Assembly (NCBI GenBank): GCA_963777595.1
Contig: CAVZRE010000087.1
Span: 17,119-81,118 of the forward strand
Origin: CAVVFX01 sp963777595
GTDB lineage: Bacteria > Acidobacteriota > Terriglobia > Bryobacterales > Bryobacteraceae
DNA length: 64,000 nucleotides
Direction of reading: 5' to 3'
In this document: positions 50,189 to 60,805 of the stretch, one piece after another
Layout of the letters: each line of letters begins with the position of its first letter
Numbering within the stretch: position 1 is the first letter of the stretch
Notes under the pieces: model-generated
Databases searched by the model: none
What the model saw: the letters and a program-made list of their open reading frames with translations, nothing else
What the model was told of the DNA's origin: nothing
Made by a program: the position numbers and the translations under genes

Positions 50189-50935
50189 CTACTGGCACAA
50201 CGCTTCTCCGCCGCCAAGGGCAGAGATTAGGCGGAGTTCTCTCGCTTCGCTCAGCAACTGCAGTGCGGTCTCGAACTCCGCGAGCTTGGCCTTTTGCGAG
50301 TCATCCAATATAGCCAGCGCCAGATCACGGCGCTTGGCAAACCGTTCCCGTAAGGCCGGAAGTTCCGCTATCGCTTTCATGACAACTGGCGGTTGGGACC
50401 AGCCGAAATTGAGTGACATATTCCGTCGCCACTCCGCCCACCCTATTTCCGCGACCTGGGGCTGGCCTGTCGACTGTCTCAGCTCTTCTAATTGCATTCG
50501 CTGAGAGCTGGTGAGTTCAAGATCGGAGGTGCCCTGAAGGTCGTGCGGACACGGGTATCCTGGCCACTGGTAGGCGCTGGTCAGATCCATCGCGATTGCC
50601 AGACGCGCAGTGGGCTGATGGAGCCAGACTTTCACTACAGCAGCGTCGAGCTTGGCTTTCTGTGAAGCGTCTAGCAACCCATATTTGGACGGATCCTGTT
50701 CATGAGGAAAGGGTCGTTGGAGGGAATTAACCCCGGGTATGCCTATCATGCCTTGCGAATTAACTACCGCCGGCCTATCGTTGGCGAGCTCTGCTGGGCT
50801 CATTTGCTGCAATTGCGTCAACTGAGCATCGCTGAGGCCGAGAGCTTCTTTCAATACCTGGTAACGATTGTCCGGAGTCTGTGCATGGAGGCTGAATGCC
50901 AGCGTCGCGTAGAGCAGCAATCCGCGGAACAACAT
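50189..50935 (-). CDS. Secreted Spy/CpxP-like periplasmic protein
   Basis: From the ATG at 50935 the 248-residue protein has a signal peptide (LLLYATLAFSLHAQ) and helical repeats with LSDAQLTQLQQM, LTSSQRMQLEELRQ and DSQKAKLAEFETAL, the L-T-x-x-Q-type motifs seen in Spy/CpxP periplasmic chaperones. The start overlaps the end of hemG closely. Function beyond that is not assigned. Confidence 0.6.
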   Translation of the reverse strand: MLFRGLLLYATLAFSLHAQTPDNRYQVLKEALGLSDAQLTQLQQMSPAELANDRPAVVNSQGMIGIPGVNSLQRPFPHEQDPSKYGLLDASQKAKLDAAVVKVWLHQPTARLAIAMDLTSAYQWPGYPCPHDLQGTSDLELTSSQRMQLEELRQSTGQPQVAEIGWAEWRRNMSLNFGWSQPPVVMKAIAELPALRERFAKRRDLALAILDDSQKAKLAEFETALQLLSEARELRLISALGGGEALCQ

Positions 50936-50939
50936 GTCC

Positions 50940-52230
50940 TCAGTATATGGCCGATGCGCAGCGTTTGGCTTCACGAATGCAATCGGGGATGCCAATGCCG
51001 TGGAAGGCGTTGCCGAGCAGATGGAGTCCGGGATGGCGGGCGGCGAGGGCTTCGATCTCCTGAATTCTGGCGCGGTGTCCCACGTGATATTGCGCCATGG
51101 AGTTCGGCCATGCGTAGACCTTGATGAATAGCGGGTCGGCGGTTATGCCCATATAGGTCCTCAGACCGGTAAGCGCTTCTGCGTTGGCGCCAGGGTTGGT
51201 GTCGCCGACGAAGCAGCGGAAGAGGACGCGGTCGGCCGGCGCGCGGTGGTCCCATTTCGAGCTGACCCAGGTGCAGGCCGTCATGCGATTTCGCTCTTTT
51301 TTGGGCACCAGGAAGCCGAAGCCGTCAAGCGGGTGTTGGATCTGGTCGCGCCGGTAGCCGAGAGCCACTACCGTAGCCGATGAATATCGGATGGCAGCGA
51401 GGAGCGCGGATAGTTCTCGGTCGAAGGACTGTAGGGCACTCGCGGACGCGTGGGCTCCACAGGCCAGGATGATGTGATCGGCCTCGATCCACTCGCCGCC
51501 GGCCCTCACCCTTTTCACTTCGATGGTTTCTATCGAGGCTCTTTCGTAGGGCACGGCGAGTTTATCAACCATTTGCTGGAAGCCTCCTCGAAGAGCTTGA
51601 AACGCCGGGGCGTTTGATTTAGCCGCAGGCTCCTGGCGTACGCCTCTCGCGACGCTGCCGTATTTGCGCTCCAGTTCGACGAACTTTGGTAGCACTGACT
51701 CAGCGCTGAGGAGCGCCGGTTCGCCTCCGTAGATGCCGGAGAGAAGCGGTTCGGCCAGATAGTCGACGGCTTCCTGTCCGAAGTGGTCAGCCACAAATTC
51801 GGCTACGGAACGATCGCCGGGCGGGCGGGCGATTGGGCGGCGAAACCATTCCGCTGCCATTTTGATCTTTGCGCCTGGGCTCAATAATGAGCTGCGCAGA
51901 ATGGCCATAACGGAAGTCGGGACCATTAACTGGAAGCCTTCGGGATAGCGGACCAGGCGTCGGTCGCGCCAGATCCACGTCTTGCGGTTCTCTTCCTTAC
52001 AGCCAATGACTTCGGTCGTCGAGGCCGGCGTCGCGGAGGAGTTCCATGGCCCAAGGTTTCGAGGTGAGCCAGCTATCGGGACCGGCTTCTACGGTGAAGC
52101 CGTCGATTTGCTCGGTCAGCATGACTCCGCCGAGACGGTTGGGTTCGAAAAGGCGGAAGGGAATGCCGGCGCGTTTCAGGTAGAAGGCGGCGGTCAGGCC
52201 GGAGAGTCCGCCGCCGGCGATGATGACCAT
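50940..52230 (-). CDS. Protoporphyrinogen oxidase HemG/HemY type, interrupted by one frameshift
   Basis: Two frames join into one oxygen-dependent PPOX of about 430 residues. The N-terminal piece has VIIAGGGLSGLTAAFYLKRAG and VEAGPDSWLTSKP; after one extra base near 52013 the frame continues VIGCKEENRKTWI, then RLVRYPEGFQLM and YLAEPLLSGIYGG through GLHLLGNAFHGIGIPDCI. It oxidises protoporphyrinogen IX in heme synthesis and requires O2 and FAD. All motifs are kept, so a sequencing error is likely. It follows hemE by about 40 bases. Confidence 0.85.
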
Positions 52231-52269
52231 GAGCCTTATAGAGACAGACATTCAGTCTGTCAACGCCCC

Positions 52270-53292
52270 CTACGGTTTGAACTCGCGGACCATTTGGACT
52301 ACCGCCTTGACGTGGTCTACGGGAGTTTCGGGGAGGATGCCATGGCCGAGGTTGAAGATATGGCCGGGACGCGTGCCCGTGCGGCGGAGGAGTTCGTGGA
52401 CGCGCACCTTGAGTTCGGGCATGGGTGCGAACAGGACCACCGGATCCAGATTGCCTTGGATGGCGGCGCGATAGCTGATGTCCATCCAGGCTTGATCGAT
52501 ATTGAGACGCCAGTCGACGCCCATGACGTCGCCGCCCGCGGCATGCAATTCGCGGAAATAGCCGGAAGCGCCGGTGCCGAAGTGAATTACCGGAACGCCG
52601 TTCGAACGGATGCGTTCGATCAGGGCGCGGGAATAAGGCGCGGCATAACGAACATAGTCGTCCGCGCCGAGAGCGCCCACCCAGCTATCGAAGACCTGGA
52701 TGCAGCGCGCGCCGGCAGCGACCTGCTGGGCCGCGAAAGGCGCAAGCACGTCAACGATCTTGCCCATGAGCCTGCGCCACATGGTCTCGTCGGTGTACAT
52801 CAGCCGCTTGGTGTGGACGAAGTTGCGGGTGGAACTGCCCTCCACCATGTAGCTCGCCATGGTGAAAGGCGCGCCGACAAAGCCGATGACGGGCACGCGG
52901 CCGTTCAAGGCGCGCGTGACGATCTGGATGGCTTCTCCGACGTAGCCGAGGTCGTCGGTATTGTTGGTGGAAAGAGAATCGACGTCCTCGGAGGTGCGGA
53001 CAGGATTGTCGATGATGGGTCCTTCGCCGGTCGCGTAGGCGAGTTTAAGGCCCATCGGGATGACGGGCAGCAGAAGATCGGCAAAGATGACCGCGGCGTC
53101 GACATCGAGGATCTCCACCGGTTGCAGCGTGACGGCGGCCGCAATGTCAGGACGCATGCACATTTCGAGCATGGTGTGCTTGGATCGGATGTCGCGGTAC
53201 TGTTTGAGGTACCGGCCAGCCTGGCGCATAAACCAGACCGGGCGCACGTCGGTAGGACGCCGACGGCAGGCGTCGAGAAAACGACTCGTCAT
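52270..53292 (-). CDS. hemE: Uroporphyrinogen decarboxylase HemE
   Basis: The 340-residue protein has PVWFMRQAGRYLKQYR, the DLLLPVIPMGLK aspartate strand, GFVGAPFTMASYMVEG and FNLGHGILPETPVDHV, all diagnostic. It decarboxylates uroporphyrinogen III to coproporphyrinogen III. The ATG at 53292 overlaps the apbE stop by 4 bases. Confidence 0.97.
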   Translation of the reverse strand: MTSRFLDACRRRPTDVRPVWFMRQAGRYLKQYRDIRSKHTMLEMCMRPDIAAAVTLQPVEILDVDAAVIFADLLLPVIPMGLKLAYATGEGPIIDNPVRTSEDVDSLSTNNTDDLGYVGEAIQIVTRALNGRVPVIGFVGAPFTMASYMVEGSSTRNFVHTKRLMYTDETMWRRLMGKIVDVLAPFAAQQVAAGARCIQVFDSWVGALGADDYVRYAAPYSRALIERIRSNGVPVIHFGTGASGYFRELHAAGGDVMGVDWRLNIDQAWMDISYRAAIQGNLDPVVLFAPMPELKVRVHELLRRTGTRPGHIFNLGHGILPETPVDHVKAVVQMVREFKP

Positions 53293-54294
53293 TGAAGCCA
53301 CGCGCATGTGTGATCCTTCTTGTCCTCGCAGAGGAAAACGCGAACTCCAGGAGGTTGATGTTTGGACGCCCAGTCGCGTCCGTTAATGAAAAAAGGCTTG
53401 GTCCAGGCCTCGCTGTCGAGGGTACGCGAGGCGATTACGGAGACCGAGATCATACCGGTGGCTGGATAGCCGGTACGAGGGTCCATGATATGGCTGTAGA
53501 TCTTGCCGTCGGCCGTGAAGAACTTTTCATAGCTGCCGGAGGTCGACATAGACTGATCTTTGAGGACGACCTCGGCTTCCGGCTTACTTTCATCGAAAGG
53601 ATTGCGGATTTCGATGGGCCAACCGGGCTCGCCGGGAGGCGCGCCGAAGCCATAGATACTGCTGCCGCCAGCCGTCACCAGGGCGGTGCGAATCCCCTTC
53701 TGTTTCAAAATCTTGACCATGCGATCGACCGCATAACCCTTTCCGATGCCACCGGGGTCGAGTTCGACTCCCTTTCGCGTGAAGAATACGCGTGCGATGT
53801 TCGGGATCCAGTCTGACCTTCCTCCACCCGACCGTTTTCAAGGCTTCCTGCACTTCACCGGAGTGCGGCAAGTGACCGGAACCTTTATAAAAGCCCCACA
53901 CCTTCATCAGATCTCCGACGGTAATGTCGAAGGCTCCGTCGCTCAGGCGGCTATATTCGAGGCACGCCGAAAGCAGATCAAACACTTCCTGGGAGACCAC
54001 CACGGGGTGGTCCGCCGCCAGTAGGTTGATTTTGCTCAACTCACTGGCGGGCTTGTAGTTCGACAATAATCCATCCAGCCGCCGCACTTCATCGAACGCT
54101 GCATCGACGGCCGCTTGCAGAGCGTAACGGTCTTCGTCATAAGCCACGATCGAATAAGCCGACCCCATCGCCTCCACACTGGCTTCCATTCGAAGCATCT
54201 CGGCATTCAGCATAGGGGCGAACAATAACAACAAAGCTATCACAGCCTGCAAGGGGGCTCTGCGAAAAAGCGAAAGACAAAGACGGTTGCCCAC
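53289..54294 (-). CDS. apbE: FAD:protein FMN transferase ApbE, interrupted by one frameshift
   Basis: The N-terminal frame (signal peptide AVIALLLLFAPMLNA, MGSAYSIVAYDED, LDGLLSNYKPASELSKINL, SDGAFDITVGDLMKVWGFY) and the C-terminal frame (TAGGSSIYGFG, HIMDPRTGYPATGMISVSVIA) join into one ApbE. The break lies near 53800, before VELDPGGIGKGYAVD. ApbE attaches FMN covalently to Rnf or Nqr subunits, which is of interest because Rnf complexes feed nitrogenase, but no rnf gene is in this window. The start is uncertain; an upstream ATG falls inside a repeat element. Confidence 0.78.
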
Positions 54295-54373
54295 GAATGC
54301 ACACGAATTCACACGAATAAAATCAAGACAGTGTCTTTCCCTATTCGCGTTCATTTGCGTTCATTCGCGGCCC
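54289..54373. repeat. Dispersed palindromic repeat, degenerate copy
   Basis: Left arm CCACGAATGCACACGAATT... (from 54289) and right arm ...TTCATTCGCGGCCC (to 54373) form a long imperfect hairpin of short ACGAAT units. It is the same element as the better copy at 55040-55125. It overlaps the last codons of rbfA. Confidence 0.7.
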
Positions 54374-54717
54374 TGGCTTTTTCTGGCTCGTTTGAGGAGG
54401 AGTTCCACTCGGGCGGGGGCTTCGGGGTGTTCGTCGATAGCGAAATGCAATTCGGGCGTTTTGCGAAGTCCCAGGCGGTTGGCCAGTTCGTGGCGGAGGT
54501 ACGGCGCGGCGTGTTCGAGGGCTTTCAACGCTTTGAGGGGTTGCGGATTCGTGGCCTCGACCCCGACTTTAACATGGGCATGGCGCATGTCCGGCGATAC
54601 GTGGACCTCCGTGACCACGACGTCGCTCAGGCGCGGGTCCTCCATCTCAAATCCGATGATTTCCGATAATTCTTCCCGGACGGCTTCGGAGACGCGTCCT
54701 GTACGATGTGCATCCAT
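54361..54717 (-). CDS. rbfA: Ribosome-binding factor A
   Basis: The 118-residue protein has TGRVSEAVREELSEIIGFEM, DPRLSDVVVTEVHVSPDMRHA and LRHELANRLGLRKTPELHF, standard RbfA features including the KH-like fold. It matures the 30S subunit. It is last in the rimP-nusA-infB-DUF503-rbfA operon. Its C-terminus (QGRE) is encoded inside the repeat element. Confidence 0.95.
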   Translation of the reverse strand: MDAHRTGRVSEAVREELSEIIGFEMEDPRLSDVVVTEVHVSPDMRHAHVKVGVEATNPQPLKALKALEHAAPYLRHELANRLGLRKTPELHFAIDEHPEAPARVELLLKRARKSQGRE

Positions 54718-54729
54718 AAAAACAACCGG

Positions 54730-55017
54730 TCACGACAACCACTCGACTCCAGCGCGGATCAGTAACGGTCCCAGTATACTCGCTGCTTCTTCCTCGACCC
54801 GCTGAAGGACCTGTTCAGCATGGGCATGATGGGGTGAGACGGTGACGGCGGCGATGACGGCGCTTTGCCAGGCTTCCTGGTCTTCGATCTCCGAAACCGC
54901 GACGTTGAATTTTCCCCGTAGCCGGTCCTTCAGACTCTTGACCACCTGCCGCTTGTCTTTGAGCGAGTGGGAAAATTCGAGGCGTAGCTCTAAGATCAAA
55001 ACTCCTACGGACGGCAC
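54730..55017 (-). CDS. DUF503 family protein
   Basis: The 95-residue protein matches DUF503 (VGVLILELRLEFSHSLKDKRQ, VKSLKDRLRGKFNVAVSEIEDQEAWQ, AAVTVSPHHAHAEQVL). It is often found between infB and rbfA in many phyla; the role is unknown, perhaps in ribosome biogenesis. Confidence 0.9.
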   Translation of the reverse strand: MPSVGVLILELRLEFSHSLKDKRQVVKSLKDRLRGKFNVAVSEIEDQEAWQSAVIAAVTVSPHHAHAEQVLQRVEEEAASILGPLLIRAGVEWLS

Positions 55018-55039
55018 GGGTGAAAACCGGCAAAACCCG

Positions 55040-55125
55040 GGGCCACGAATACACGCGAATGCACACGAACAAGTCTAACGAAGAGTCTTTTCTTATTCGT
55101 GTGTATTCGTGTGCATTCGTGGCCC
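55040..55125. repeat. Dispersed palindromic repeat, well-preserved copy
   Basis: Two 34-base arms (55040-55073 and 55092-55125) are near-perfect inverted copies built of CACGAAT units (ACGAATACACGCGAATG in the left arm), loop 18 bases. It lies between infB and the DUF503 gene. Such ACGAAT hairpin elements are scattered through many Acidobacteria and related genomes, from memory. Confidence 0.8.
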
Positions 55126-55131
55126 AATGTC

Positions 55132-58100
55132 TTAAGCGCCTTTTCCGGCAGTCCCTAAGTCGGCTGCCAGTTTTTCGGTGATGAAGGCTTCGATCACGTC
55201 CCCGGATTTTACGTCCGAGAAGTTTTCGATGACAATACCGCACTCCTGTCCGGCGCGAACTTCGCTGACGTCGTCTTTGAAACGGCGGAGCGACCCTATC
55301 TTTCCGGTGTGAACAACGATATTGTCGCGTAGCAGCCGAAGCCGGCAGTCGCTGGTAATGGTACCGTCGGTGACGTAGCAGCCGGCCACCATGCCAACTT
55401 TGGTGACGCGGAAGACTTCGCGTACTTCGGCCTTGCCCTTGAAAATCTCCTTGAATACCGGAGAGAGCAGACCGGTCATCGCGGCCTTGATTTCGTCCAC
55501 CAGATTGTAAATGATCGTGTGCAGGCGGATGTCCACCTTCTCCTGCTCAGCGAGATTGGCGGCATTGCGCTCCGGCCGCACGTTAAATCCGATGATGATG
55601 GCGTTGACGCGGAGGCCAGCAGAACGTCGGATTCGTTGATGGCGCCGACTCCCGAATGGAGCACGCGCACCTTGATCTTCTCGGTCGACAGTTTCTGCAG
55701 CGAATCGCTGAGGACTTCGGCGGAGCCACCCACGTCGGCTTTGAGAATGAGGGGGAGTTCTTTGACTTCGCCCGCAGCCATCTGTTTGTGGAACTGCTCG
55801 AGCGTCAGCCGCCCAGTCTTAGCCATGGCAGTCTCGCGAGCCTTGTTTTCGCGATACATCACGATCTGCTTGGCCTTGCCGGTGTCGGTTACGACCTGGA
55901 AGCTGTCGCCGGCATCCGGAAGAGTATCGAGACCCAGAACTTCGACCGGCGTTGAGGGTTCGGCTTCCCGAATCACCTCACCGCGATCGCTGATCAGGGC
56001 GCGGACCTTGCCGAATACCTGGCCGCAGATAAAGAAGTCCCCGACGTGCAGCGTCCCGTTGCGAACCAGTACGGTTGCCACCGGTCCACGGCCGCGATCG
56101 AGTTTCGACTTCGAGCACGCTGCCCATCGCGGGACGGTCAGGATTGGCGCGGAGTTCCTGCACATCCGCCACCAGCAAAATCATTTCGAGCAGGAGAGGG
56201 ATACCTTCCTTCGTTTTGGCTGAAACCGGAACCATGACGGTATCGCCGCCCCAATCCTCCGCCAGCAGGCCGCGATCGGAGAGCTGCTGTTTAATGCGGT
56301 CGGGCTGCGCGCCGGGTTTGTCGATCTTGTTGATGGCAACAATGATCGGAACCTTGGCAGCTTTGGCGTGATCGATGGCTTCAAGCGTCTGAGGCATGAC
56401 GCCGTCGTCGGCCGCCACCACGAGGATCACGATGTCGGTCACCTTAGCACCGCGGGAACGCATACGGGTGAAGGCTTCGTGACCAGGAGTATCGATAAAG
56501 ACGATCTTCTGGCCGTTCTGCATTACCTGATAAGCGCCGATGTGTTGAGTGATGCCGCCGGCTTCCTTCTCCGCAACATTGGCCAGCCGGATGGAATCGA
56601 GGAGCGAAGTCTTACCATGATCGACGTGACCCATGATCGTGACGACGGGGGCGCGCTTGACCTGGTCCTTCTCTTCCTGAGCTTCTTCCACTTCCTGGCG
56701 AGCTTCTTCTTCGAAGCTGACAGTAGCAGTGGACGCGCCGAATTCGCGCGCCAGATTAATGGCGAGCGTGGCGTCGAGAGTCTGGTTGATGGTCGCGAAG
56801 ATGCCGCGGTCGACCAGTTTCTTGATGACAAAATTAGCTTTGACGTCGAGCTTTTCGGAAAGCTCCTTGACGGTAATGCCTTCCGAAATGGTGATCTCGC
56901 GGCTGATGGGCGGCGGTCCGGACGGCGTCTCACGGCGGGTGGGACGCAGGACCTTTTCTTCCTGCTCGAACTGACGGCGGTTATCGGTCCGGCGGCGATT
57001 GTCACCGGGACGGCGCGGCTGTTCGACTACCGGCGGAGCTGCTCCGGGGGCAATCATGCCAGGGCGCGACACGGGGTGCATGGGACGCGGGCCGCCGGGA
57101 CGCTGCGGAGGCAGACCGGGACGTTGCGGCATACCGCCGCCCCGATTGTCGGGACCGCGAGCGACCAGAGGCTGCCCTGGACGAATGGTCCCGCGGTAGA
57201 TGGGCTGTCCGGGAACGGGCGAAGCAGGCGGGCGCGAAGGCATCGGCGGACGCGGCGCAGGTGTACCTGGCGTAGCTGCGGCTGGCGGAGCAGCAGCACG
57301 AATTCTACGCTCGAGAGCAGGGTTTGGCGGCACGACGGGGCGCGCGGCAGGCTGGCCTGCCAACGGAGTTCCGGCGGGACGGGGGGCACCTGGAGCGCCG
57401 GCATTATGGGTCGGGAGGCCGGCGGGTCTCGGCTGAACGTGTTGAGGCGGACGCGGCGGAGGAGGTTGCCGGATGCCCGGAGAGGGGCGCGAGATCGGTG
57501 TGCCAGGGGGAGCTGACGGTGTGGAAAGTCCTCCCGGAAATGGAGCGCGAGGTCCTGACAAAACCTGTCCTGGCCGGGCACCTTGCGTCGGCAGAGGCCG
57601 GGCAAGTGGAGGCGTTGGCCGATTGATAACTGGGGGACCGGCGGGAGCAGGATGCGGAGTGGCAGACGCTGCAGGCGCGGCCGGCGCAGGGGACTCCGCG
57701 TGAACTACGGGCGGCGGGACTGGCGGCGCTGGAGCTGGTGGCGCTGGGGCGGCTGGCACCGGGGCTGATGGCATTGGAGCCGGCGGTGCCGGCTGCGCAG
57801 GAGCGGTGTGCACCATTGGAGTACCCGGTCCTGGTCTGGGTGGCACCGGCTGCACGGCAGGGGCCGTCGACGGGAGTTGTGGAGCGGGGCGAAAACCCGC
57901 AAGTGGGGGCCGGATCGGCATGCGTGGCGCGGGGCGCACTTTCTCTTCCTCTGCTGGTTCAGCGGGGGCATGGTGATGCGCAACCGCCGGTGCTTCGACC
58001 GTAGGAGCAGCTTTCTCTTCGGGACGCTCGGGCTCGGGGCCGGTCCTTTCCGGAAAAGAAACGTCCTCTTCTTCCAAATCCTCAGGTTCTTCGACCTCAG

Positions 58101-58308
58101 GCTCGTCAACCCCTCCGCCCGCGCCGTTAGTCCGGGGAGTATAGTTATTGCCCCCAAAGCGCAGACGCAACTTCTCCGCCACGTCCTCGTCGATCGAGCT
58201 GGAGTGGGTCTTCTTCTCCGTGACGCCCAGTTCCGGCAGTAAGTCGAGAATCAAATTGGCCTTAATCTCGAGGTCACGTGCCAGCTCGTTGATGCGAATC
58301 TTCTTCAT
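55132..58308 (-). CDS. infB: Translation initiation factor IF-2, two frameshifts in this sequence
   Basis: Three overlapping frames give a full IF-2 of about 1,055 residues. N-terminal IF2-N (MKKIRINELARDLEIKANLI), a long Pro/Ala-rich linker (about 75-470), a second IF2-N (ITVKELSEKLDVKANFVI), the G domain with GHVDHGKTSLLD, DTPGHEAF and NKID, then domains II-IV (KLDRGRGPVATVLVRNG, KADVGGSAEVLSDSL, NAIIIGFNVRPERNA, AGCYVTDGTITSDCRLRLLRD). Breaks lie near 56110 and 55605. An essential gene cannot tolerate these, so sequencing errors are likely. Confidence 0.92.
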
Positions 58309-58332
58309 AAACGAACGATTGCTTCTTATCCC

Positions 58333-59823
58333 TCAGGGCTTATCGTTTTCGCTGGATGGGCGGCTCGAGTTGCCCTCTTCCGCGACATGTTCTTCGCCGG
58401 AAGCGGAAGAACTAATGGTATCAGAGTCGTTTGCGGCTGACGTTACAGGAACAGCAGCACCTTCCGGCCCCGGTGTTTCCTCGTGCGAACCTGGGTCGGA
58501 GTGCGCCAGCAAAGCGTGCCCCGTTTCACCGTGCTCGGCGACGGACGCCTCACCAGACTGCTCGAACTGGCCATAGTAATTATTGACCGCAACCTGGATG
58601 ATTTCCAATTCTTCGCCCAAATCCGGAGATTTCTTCCAGCTGTTCGGGTGTCATACTTCCCAACTGTTCGATTGTAGAAATACCGGCAGCGGCTAACTTT
58701 GCGCCGACTCGTCCGTCAGCCCGTATTCCACGAGCGCGCTACTGGATCCCCGGGAACTACCAGCGCTGCCATCTGCGACTCGACTTCCTGCCGCTTCTCT
58801 TCCTCGCTCTTGATGTCGATTTTCCAGGCTAGCAGTTTGGCCGCCAACCGGACGTTCTGACCCTTCTTGCCGATGGCGAGCGAGAGCTGCGAGTCATCGA
58901 CGATCACTTCCATATGCTTCTCGGCGGCATCGATGATCGTCACACGACTGATTTTGGCTGGGCTCAACGCGTGGGTGGCAAATTGTATGGCATCCTCGGA
59001 GAATTCGATAATATCGATCTTCTCGCCGCGCAATTCGCGGATGATCGACTGTACGCGCATGCCTTTCATGCCGACGCAGGCGCCGACACAATCGACATCG
59101 CGGTCACGGCTGAAGACCGCAATTTTGGTTCGTTCTCCGGCTTCGCGCGCGCAACCTTTTATGACTACAGTCCCATCGTAAATCTCGGGTACTTCCTGCT
59201 CAAAAAGACGTCTGACCAGTTCAGGATCGGCGCGGGAAACGACAACGCCGGGCCCTTTGGCCGACTTGTCGACCAATCTTAATCACGCAGCGAACGCGGT
59301 CGCCGACTCCGAAGTTTTCAAGGCGCGATTGTTCTTTCTTGGGCAGACGCGCTTCAGTCTTGCCGAGATCGAGAATCAAGTCGGGACCTTCGATCCGCTT
59401 TACCGTGCAGTTGACCAGTTCGCCGGCCCTGCCGGAATACTCCTGAAATACGGTTTCCCGCTCCGCTTCCCGAACCTTCTGAAAAATGACTTGTTTAGCG
59501 GTCTGGGCCGAAATCCGCCCTAGAGCATCGGTTGGTGTAGGAATTCGCACTTCGCTGCCGAGTTCAGCGCTGGGATTGAATTTCAGGGCGTCGCGCAGGA
59601 GCATCTCTTTCGCCGGGTCCGTCACTTCTTCGACGACCTTTTTGACGGCGAAGAGTTTCAGCGAGCCGCTCTTTTGATCGATATCGGCTACATAGTCTTC
59701 GTTCGTACGGAAATGTTTCCGCGCAGCAATGAGCATGGCGTCCTTGACCGCGTCGAGCACGATCTGGCTGTCAATGCCCTTTTCCTTGCTGAGTATCTCG
59801 ATGGACTGAAAAATGCTTTCCAC
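58333..59823 (-). CDS. nusA: Transcription termination/antitermination factor NusA, frameshifted in this sequence
   Basis: The N-terminal frame (59823 to near 59273) has the NusA N-domain and S1 start (MESIFQSIEILSKEKGID, VNCTVKRIEGPDLILDLG); the second frame (59276-58716) has KH1 and KH2 (VDCVGACVGMKGMRVQSII, LAIGKKGQNVRLAAKL). The short C-terminal helical domain (LAAAGISTIEQLGSMTPEQLEEIS, then EELEIIQVAVNNYYGQFEQ) is split by further breaks near 58735, 58705 and 58617 and ends in a Ser/Glu-rich tail. NusA is essential, so these are most likely sequence errors. Confidence 0.9.
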
Positions 59824-59867
59824 GAAGGGTTATCCTCTGTCTTTTCTTGGCTGAATATCGCGGAGGG

Positions 59868-60356
59868 CTACCACTCAAACTTCAGGTTGGCCCGGTCGAC
59901 CTGCTCAAAACGAAACTCCACCGGCTCCCGGCCGGTGATTTCCATCCTGAGAACGCCGTCTTGCGCGGACTGCAGGACTCCGTCATAATGCCTGACGTCC
60001 TCCTTGACGCTGCCTTCCTTGACGTGCTGAGGAGGGGCGCGCAGTACGACTTTCATGCGATGTCCCTGGAATCGCTCGAAATCCTTCCACTTGCTCAACT
60101 TTCGCTCCACACCTGGAGAACTGACCTCCAGCGTGTAATGCCCGGGAAACAGATCCTCGGTGTCGAGAATATTGCTCACTCCGAGCGAAATGGCTTCGCA
60201 GTCGGCGTGCGTAACTCCTTGCGGTTTATCGATATAAATGCGAAGCATCTGGTTGCGGCCGGATCCCTTCAACTCGACTTCGACGACCTCCAGGCCGTCG
60301 GACGACGCGACTTTTTGCGCGATTTCTTCGATACGGGCAACCACGTTCTGCCTCAC
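59868..60356 (-). CDS. rimP: Ribosome maturation factor RimP
   Basis: The protein has VVARIEEIAQKVASSDGLEVVEVELKG, LRIYIDKPQGVTHADCEAIS and YTLEVSSPGVERKLSKWKDF, standard RimP features. It acts in 30S maturation. I favour the GTG at 60356, with AAGG seven bases upstream, over the GTG at 60380, which lies close behind a hairpin plus T-run. Confidence 0.92.
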   Translation of the reverse strand: MRQNVVARIEEIAQKVASSDGLEVVEVELKGSGRNQMLRIYIDKPQGVTHADCEAISLGVSNILDTEDLFPGHYTLEVSSPGVERKLSKWKDFERFQGHRMKVVLRAPPQHVKEGSVKEDVRHYDGVLQSAQDGVLRMEITGREPVEFRFEQVDRANLKFEW

Positions 60357-60380
60357 GCGAAAACCTTGCAAACGATTCAC

Positions 60381-60805
60381 TTGCGATCAATAAAAAAGTG
60401 GGCTTTCGCCCACTCCAAGAGTCCGCCAGCTACGTTACCAGTGTAGCGCGCTTTCGGCGGAATGGGAAGTTCGGTTCCCGGACAAGGCTAGGGGCCCACA
60501 AGGAAGTTGGTACGTCTCTGGCAGGACGGGCGCGGCATGGATGGCCGCGTCGGTTTGCACGTCCCGATTGCCGAATGGCCCTTTTTTTTACTACTTTTTA
60601 ACGTTAGTTAGCACTCGCAATCTCACACGGTTTCATCCGTAGAAACAGGCACTCCCAACAGGCGCAATCTTGTTGTTCAGCTCCGTTATCCCTCTGTATC
60701 CAATGCTCATCGATTCCAGAACCAACTTTGTTCTCATGAGTGGAAGCTTCTCTGGGTAAGGAGAATGGCGAAGAGCCGCGGGCAGCCTTTTGGTTGGAGG
60801 GCCTG
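60381..60805. other. 425-base spacer upstream of rimP
   Basis: No protein gene recognised. It holds the terminator-like hairpin at 60391-60414 (minus strand), a GC-rich plus-strand stem (GCGGC/GCCGC nested in GGACG/CGTCC, about 60526-60565) and eight T residues at 60582-60589. It may contain a small RNA or the leader of the rimP-nusA-infB operon; no tRNA fold was found. Confidence 0.45.
60391..60414 (-). terminator. Intrinsic terminator or attenuator just upstream of rimP
   Basis: Minus strand: AGTGGGC-GAAA-GCCCACT stem-loop followed directly by six T residues. It points at rimP and lies about 35 bases before the preferred start, so it could attenuate the rimP-nusA-infB operon or end an upstream small transcript. 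Confidence 0.75.

Noticed and set aside
51982..53295. Plus-strand open frame (437 codons)
   Set aside because: Antisense to hemE and hemG; the product is an Asp/Gly/His-rich shadow without a domain.
55605..56110. Programmed frameshifting in infB
   Set aside because: Two breaks in conserved domains without a slippery site or stimulatory hairpin, and similar breaks in five neighbouring genes, favour sequence errors.
56368..57516. Plus-strand open frame (382 codons)
   Set aside because: Antisense to the Pro/Ala-rich linker of IF-2; composition reflects the GC-rich repeat.
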